From Pontibacter korlensis (GTDB lineage: Bacteria > Bacteroidota > Bacteroidia > Cytophagales > Hymenobacteraceae), in contig NZ_CP009621.1 in the NCBI RefSeq assembly GCF_000973725.1, positions 4,333,001 through 4,397,000 on the forward strand: 64,000 nt of DNA, written 5' to 3'. Positions 62,801-64,000 of this stretch are shown piece by piece. Position 1 is the stretch's first letter. Each line of letters opens with the position of its first letter. The translations under genes and the position numbers were made by a program. A model generated the notes under the pieces. The model ran no database searches. It saw only the letters and a program-made list of their open reading frames with translations, and was not told the origin of the DNA.

Positions 62801-64000
62801 ATAAAACTCAGCTAGACGATGTACAGCAGAATTACCTGAAGATCATCCGGCAGTCAGCCGACAACCTACTGGTTGTGATTAATGACATTTTGGATATAGC
62901 TAAGATAGAAGCAGGAAAACTGGAACTGGAGGAAATACCGTTTAACCTGGCAGATGCAGTTCAGGTAGCTTTCCAGACGTTCATCTATAAAGCAGAAGAA
63001 AAAGAAATTGCTTATATCCTGAAGCCTTTGGAATTGACGCACACGATGGTTTTAGGTGACCCATACCGCCTGAACCAGGTACTGCTCAACCTACTAAGCA
63101 ATGCAATCAAGTTTACAGACATGGGTAGCGTTACGCTTGATTGTAAACTACTGGAGGAACAGGAGGATAGGTTAACAGTTGAGTTTTCTGTTACTGACAC
63201 CGGCATAGGTATACCTGAGACTAAAATTGATTACATCTTTGAAGGCTTCAGCCAGGCTTATTCTAGTACTACGCGCAAGTATGGCGGCACAGGACTTGGC
63301 CTCAGCATCTCTAAAACGTTAATCGAAATGCAGGAAGGCAAAATTTGGGTTGAAAGCGCAGAAGACGCCGGTAGCACTTTTAAATTTGTACTTACTTACA
63401 TGAAATCGGCGGAAGCTGAGGTTACCAGACTCGAAGAGCAAACTGACTACAGTAGCCTAGGCCCTATCAGTATACTTTTAGCGGAAGATAACGAGGTTAA
63501 CATTTTCCTGGCCCAGTCCATTTTAGAAGGCTGGGGTGCCAAAGTTGATGTGGCTTATAATGGTCGGGAAGCAGTAGAACTGGCGGAGAAAAACGATTAC
63601 GACATTGTGCTGATGGATATCCAGATGCCGGAGCTAAGCGGCCTGGATGCGACTCATAGAATACGTAGTTCCGAAAACAAGGTAAAAGCCAACATTCCGA
63701 TCATAGCACTTACAGCTAATGCACTTAAAGGCGATGCTGAAAAGTACTTAACAGCTGGAATGAACGATTATGTGTCAAAGCCTTTTGAAGAGGAAAAGCT
63801 GTTCATGAAAATTGCGGCCTTACTACCACATAAGCGCAGAAGATCATCGGAAGCCGAGGCTGATTCACAAGCACCTGCTAAGGCTGCTGTTGCTAGTGAG
63901 CCACTTTATGACCTGAGCCTCCTGGAAAAGATATCCCGTGGAAATCAGACTTTCATCAAGCGTACAAAACAGCTATTTGTGGAGACTGTGCCTGTAACGG
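59890..64000 (+). CDS. Hybrid histidine kinase with about seven PAS domains (incomplete at the window end)
   Basis: At least 1370 codons run from ATG 59890 without a stop to the window end. There is no membrane segment, so it is a cytoplasmic sensor. After a coiled coil (1-35), PAS-like units begin near residues 76, 177, 309, 441, 563, 688 and 817, joined by signalling helices (DITEQR/DITDR). HisKA carries NMSHEIRTPMNG with His954, HATPase_c follows (NAIKFT, DTGIGI, GGTGLGLSI), then a receiver (LLAEDNEVN, D1243 in LMDIQMPE, SKPF). The visible end (LYDLSLLEKISRGNQTF) looks like the beginning of an HPt domain. It probably relays phosphate to the NtrC-type regulator just upstream. Confidence 0.9.
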   Translation, partial: MVTNEELLRQLEEERSARIAAEKLAEARLQELKRIASIGLSGSPATDSDFVSQIRDEETNYTNWLELQAEVQNEYPNPVLRTSCDGEILFANLAAQAFLLKLGQSRLKGLGRLLISHVKRLAVGKSNRAASFDSFIAGRHYHVLIYAVPEKNYFNIYMTDFTEQREAEVALQESQTLLRNIAHTIPNIVYIYDVDEDSCIYVNEQIHTVLGYDEHDVAAMEGQIFTHIVLPELLHKVKEHTSRTAMAKDGEVLDMEYQVRTKSGAIKTLFCRESVFKRKDNGQVKLVIGSAEDVTQVRQQSQELMRQKEFYESILNHIPSDVAVYNNKLEYLFTNPAAIMDPELRQWIVGKTNEDYSRHRNIPFSRMETRSKHLQRVLQVKSKVEFEEHLTDKNGNDSYHIRRLNPVLNKDREVELIIGHGLNITELRQAQEEIIASEAKNRAILAAIPDLMFIIDKNGNYLDMKNEAQKHLLVPTEDIIGNNVFNLLPHELALKFMALIAKVLKTGEHEKVDYELELPDGKRSYEGRILKYSENEILSITRDITDEKLVAQEVREKNEFIGQVLDASPSLIYVKDAEGKLILANQEFAKLHNKPLHELVGFNNHDFHINKEEADFYLEIDKQVIRENQEVRIQERFTDKNGEVQWFSTIKKPIVTSNGKVNVLGISTNITEQRLANKRLKNSEELHRLLSENSKDMVSLHHLDGSFIYVSKAVEEILGFKQEELLEKQTCHVIHPADLAAVQQQVKVEVLEKKKSLTLQHRMLRRDGSELWVETDISPILNELGEPVKFQSAARDITERRKADKSLKNSEKKYRDLINYSQAFICTHDLEGVIHSVNPYLLNMLGYTSEEMIGHNLVEFFPAENKAKFTLYLQQFSNKNLMEGVLTILDKEKEQRHLYYHNYKVEEPNMAPYIIAIAQDITDRMRTEQQLTKAKEAAEESARVKENFLANMSHEIRTPMNGILGMASLLNKTQLDDVQQNYLKIIRQSADNLLVVINDILDIAKIEAGKLELEEIPFNLADAVQVAFQTFIYKAEEKEIAYILKPLELTHTMVLGDPYRLNQVLLNLLSNAIKFTDMGSVTLDCKLLEEQEDRLTVEFSVTDTGIGIPETKIDYIFEGFSQAYSSTTRKYGGTGLGLSISKTLIEMQEGKIWVESAEDAGSTFKFVLTYMKSAEAEVTRLEEQTDYSSLGPISILLAEDNEVNIFLAQSILEGWGAKVDVAYNGREAVELAEKNDYDIVLMDIQMPELSGLDATHRIRSSENKVKANIPIIALTANALKGDAEKYLTAGMNDYVSKPFEEEKLFMKIAALLPHKRRRSSEAEADSQAPAKAAVASEPLYDLSLLEKISRGNQTFIKRTKQLFVETVPVT

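Overview
The window is chromosomal DNA of a Gram-negative Bacteroidota, most likely an aerobic member of the Cytophagales (Hymenobacteraceae or Pontibacter type; this placement is inferred). Signs of this are the Bacteroidota-type promoter boxes (TAnnTTTG, twice with an upstream TTG or TTTG box), the weak or absent Shine-Dalgarno sequences, the long 666-residue IspG, a type III glutamine synthetase, Porin_10-type and DUF4159/DUF4136/DUF6728-type proteins, and the order miaB - sigma54 activator - lptE - secG - groESL. There is no prophage, insertion sequence, CRISPR array or obvious island. The window is mostly core metabolism and cell-envelope genes, with one capsule/exopolysaccharide block.

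Layout. 1-5.5 kb: a small DUF6728-like protein, ispG, a small membrane-anchored protein and glnN. 5.5-19.5 kb: an LTA-synthase-like envelope enzyme, mtaB, a Skp/OmpH-like lipoprotein, a beta-barrel protein, a MacB-type permease, a secreted Bacteroidota-specific protein, miaE, a putative porin, lpxK, a Nif3/YqfO protein and a zinc-ribbon coiled-coil protein. 19.5-30 kb: a TPR protein, pabB, miaB, a receiver-less sigma54 activator overlapping lptE, a TPR/acidic protein, secG and groES-groEL. 30-46 kb: a lipoprotein, a POT peptide transporter, pckA, rsmE, DUF4159, a frameshifted GT-C glycosyltransferase, smc, a PlsC-like acyltransferase, a patatin, an MBL hydrolase and accA. 46.2-46.5 kb: two identical tRNA-Asp genes. 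46.5-53 kb: a minus-strand surface-polysaccharide cluster (DUF481-like barrel, wza-like, wzc-like, fcl, gmd). 53-64 kb: an unknown Cys/His protein, an HD phosphohydrolase, a Kef-type antiporter, DUF4136, DUF1206, an NtrC-type regulator and a hybrid histidine kinase with about seven PAS domains that runs off the end of the window.

How the genes work together. The envelope theme is strong: LpxK and LptE serve LPS, Wza/Wzc/Gmd/Fcl serve a fucose-containing polysaccharide, and SecG, Skp-like and porin proteins serve export and the outer membrane. MtaB, MiaB and MiaE modify tRNA position 37 and RsmE modifies 16S rRNA. The last two genes look like a two-component pair acting through sigma54.

No clear new multigene system is visible. 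The most interesting signals are non-coding: an octamer, AAGTATAA, found 28 times on both strands and in several reading frames; several long imperfect inverted repeats between genes; promoter boxes that abut start codons and suggest leaderless mRNAs; a terminator-like hairpin over the start of a secreted TPR gene; candidate operators upstream of groESL, wza and lpxK/nif3; and a glycosyltransferase frameshift that an 11-bp deletion between direct repeats would explain.
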